From contig CM056376.1 of the NCBI GenBank assembly GCA_029718625.1, forward strand, positions 113,678,367 to 113,742,366: 64,000 bases of DNA, given 5' to 3'. The number at the start of each line of letters is the position of its first letter. The stretch's first letter is position 1. The stretch is from Synaphobranchus kaupii. Lineage: Eukaryota; Chordata; Actinopteri; Anguilliformes; Synaphobranchidae. The notes below the pieces were generated by a model. The model searched no databases. It was not told the DNA's origin and saw only the letters and a list, made by a program, of their open reading frames with translations. Shown piece after piece: positions 63,045 to 64,000 of this stretch. A program made the position numbers and the translations under genes.

Positions 63045-64000
63045 AATTTATATATTGTGATAAAAATGGACATTGCATTCTTTTTGTTTAGATACCACAT
63101 TAGTTTAGTTCATAAAATATAAATTTATTACGACATGTAGATTCGTTAGGACACGTAGGGTAGGCAGAGGCGACAAGATATGAACAATCCACTCATCAAC
63201 CAATAAAACATCCTGTACGTTAACAGATTCATTTACCAAATTGTTTTTTTCACTTTAACATCTCTGTGGTAGGATAAGGCAGAGGCGACAAGATAAAATA
63301 GCAATCACACAGCTGTTTAGATAAAAGCGTGTTCCCATTGAAGCATGTGCGTGGGATGTGTGTGTTTTGGTGACGTAGAGTCAATTTTCATGAAGTAGCC
63401 TACATTATTCCCTCTAGTCTATAACCAAGCAATAATGTGACATTATCTGAATTGCACACACATGCATTATACAAGCGTTAAGACAAGATATTACAGGTCT
63501 AAGTGTAGGGTTACGTAAATGATGCGAAGCCTGTGAAGCTACTTCGGGCAGACCACTTGAGAAGCGCCAAATCGCGTCAGCTCACATGATGCTACGTTTC
63601 AAATGGGAGGGCTATTTAAATCACTAACCTTACCTGTTCATGCATTTGCCATCGTCCTGCCACTGCTGCTGCTGCCTGCTATGTGCTCTGTGCTACGTTG
63701 CGAACGTGCTTGGCTTTCTCTGCATATCTCTGCATTTATGCCTTTCAGGGAAGTTTTTGCGCTCCCACCACCACCCCGGCATCTACCTGTGGGCTCTGCG
63801 TCTCATATGATCCCCATGGGGAGGGGGGGTCAGTGGTTTACTCCCTATTATCTTAGCTGGCTTATACTCAAATATGTTACGCAAACAGGGAGTGATGAGG
63901 CAGAGCCCGACAGCAATGATTGCTTTCACTTTAAATCTCAATAAAATATTGCTTAAATTCAATCGTGAGTTGTCAGACTGAATTTATATATTGTGATAAA
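63045..64000. repeat. 20-bp direct repeat bounding the right end
   Basis: AATTTATATATTGTGATAAA occurs at 63045-63064 and exactly again at 63981-64000, the last bases of the window. The repeat may continue beyond the edge. The DNA between is otherwise non-repetitive. Confidence 0.85.
63163..63295. repeat. 18-bp direct repeat with GATA motif
   Basis: GGCAGAGGCGACAAGATA occurs at 63163-63180 and again, identical, at 63278-63295. The second copy is extended to AGATAA, and another AGATAA lies nearby (about 63320). Confidence 0.85.

Larger units (their letters stand above)
59620..64000 (-). other. Probable last intron of spata5
   Basis: No upstream spata5 exon (a D2-module peptide ending in a YSGAE-type sequence) is recognisable in this stretch. 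It contains a CpG-rich segment (about 60830-61160), a minisatellite at 61530-61727, and microsatellites. Because exon recognition was by eye, a short exon could have been missed. Confidence 0.55.

Noticed and set aside
63603..63944. 113-codon ORF with a hydrophobic N-terminal stretch and AATAAA at its end
   Set aside because: It suggested a small secreted protein, but a TATA-like motif lies inside its start, no known precursor motif is present, and several frames are open. Too weak to annotate.

Overview
The window reads as a fish (teleost) chromosome segment. It has intron-bearing genes with vertebrate proteins, very long CA/TG microsatellites, several Tc1-like DNA transposons of the fish type, fish-style MITEs, and a LINE/SINE pair ending in the same (TAATG)n-type tail. 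I cannot fix the species. The LINE/SINE tail family is widespread in early-branching teleosts, but that is only a hint.

Only two protein-coding loci can be supported, both on the minus strand near the right end. The last coding exon of spata5 (afg2a, AAA+ ATPase) lies at 59443-59619, and the sequence from there to 64000 is probably its last intron. About 6.5 kb downstream, in the same orientation, is spry1 (Sprouty 1, an inhibitor of receptor tyrosine kinase/ERK signalling). Its single coding exon is 51982-52951, with probable non-coding 5' exons ending at 54070 and/or 54837. This order and orientation match the vertebrate SPATA5-SPRY1 neighbourhood, so the other ~51 kb should correspond to the gene-poor region downstream of SPRY1. 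The spry1 frame as given is broken by one extra base in a short G run (52124-52127). Immediately past the native stop lies a diverged second copy of the last coding segment.

The left 51 kb has no convincing host gene. It holds a truncated Tc1-like copy (1-726); a Tc1-derived palindromic element split by two retroposons (3348-6726); tRNA-derived SINEs (about 7.2-7.7, 15.0, 34.4-35.4 and 39.3 kb); a second, internally deleted Tc1 family (13755-14757); a series of MITEs; a hAT-like element with 8-bp target duplications and a relic first exon (30388-31222); a three-level nest of SINE and two MITEs (34782-35410); an IS630/Tc1-mariner-type element with ~57-bp terminal repeats (39590-41483); a LINE 3' fragment (47330-47873); and many minisatellites, CA/TG microsatellites and unusually long poly(G)/poly(C) tracts. 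A better preserved relative of the left-edge Tc1 copy lies between spry1 and spata5 (57366-58921).

I did not find a previously undescribed multi-gene system. The most useful unusual points are the spry1 frameshift combined with a phase-compensating 62-bp duplication, the nested transposons, the shared LINE/SINE tail, and the retained hAT exon.
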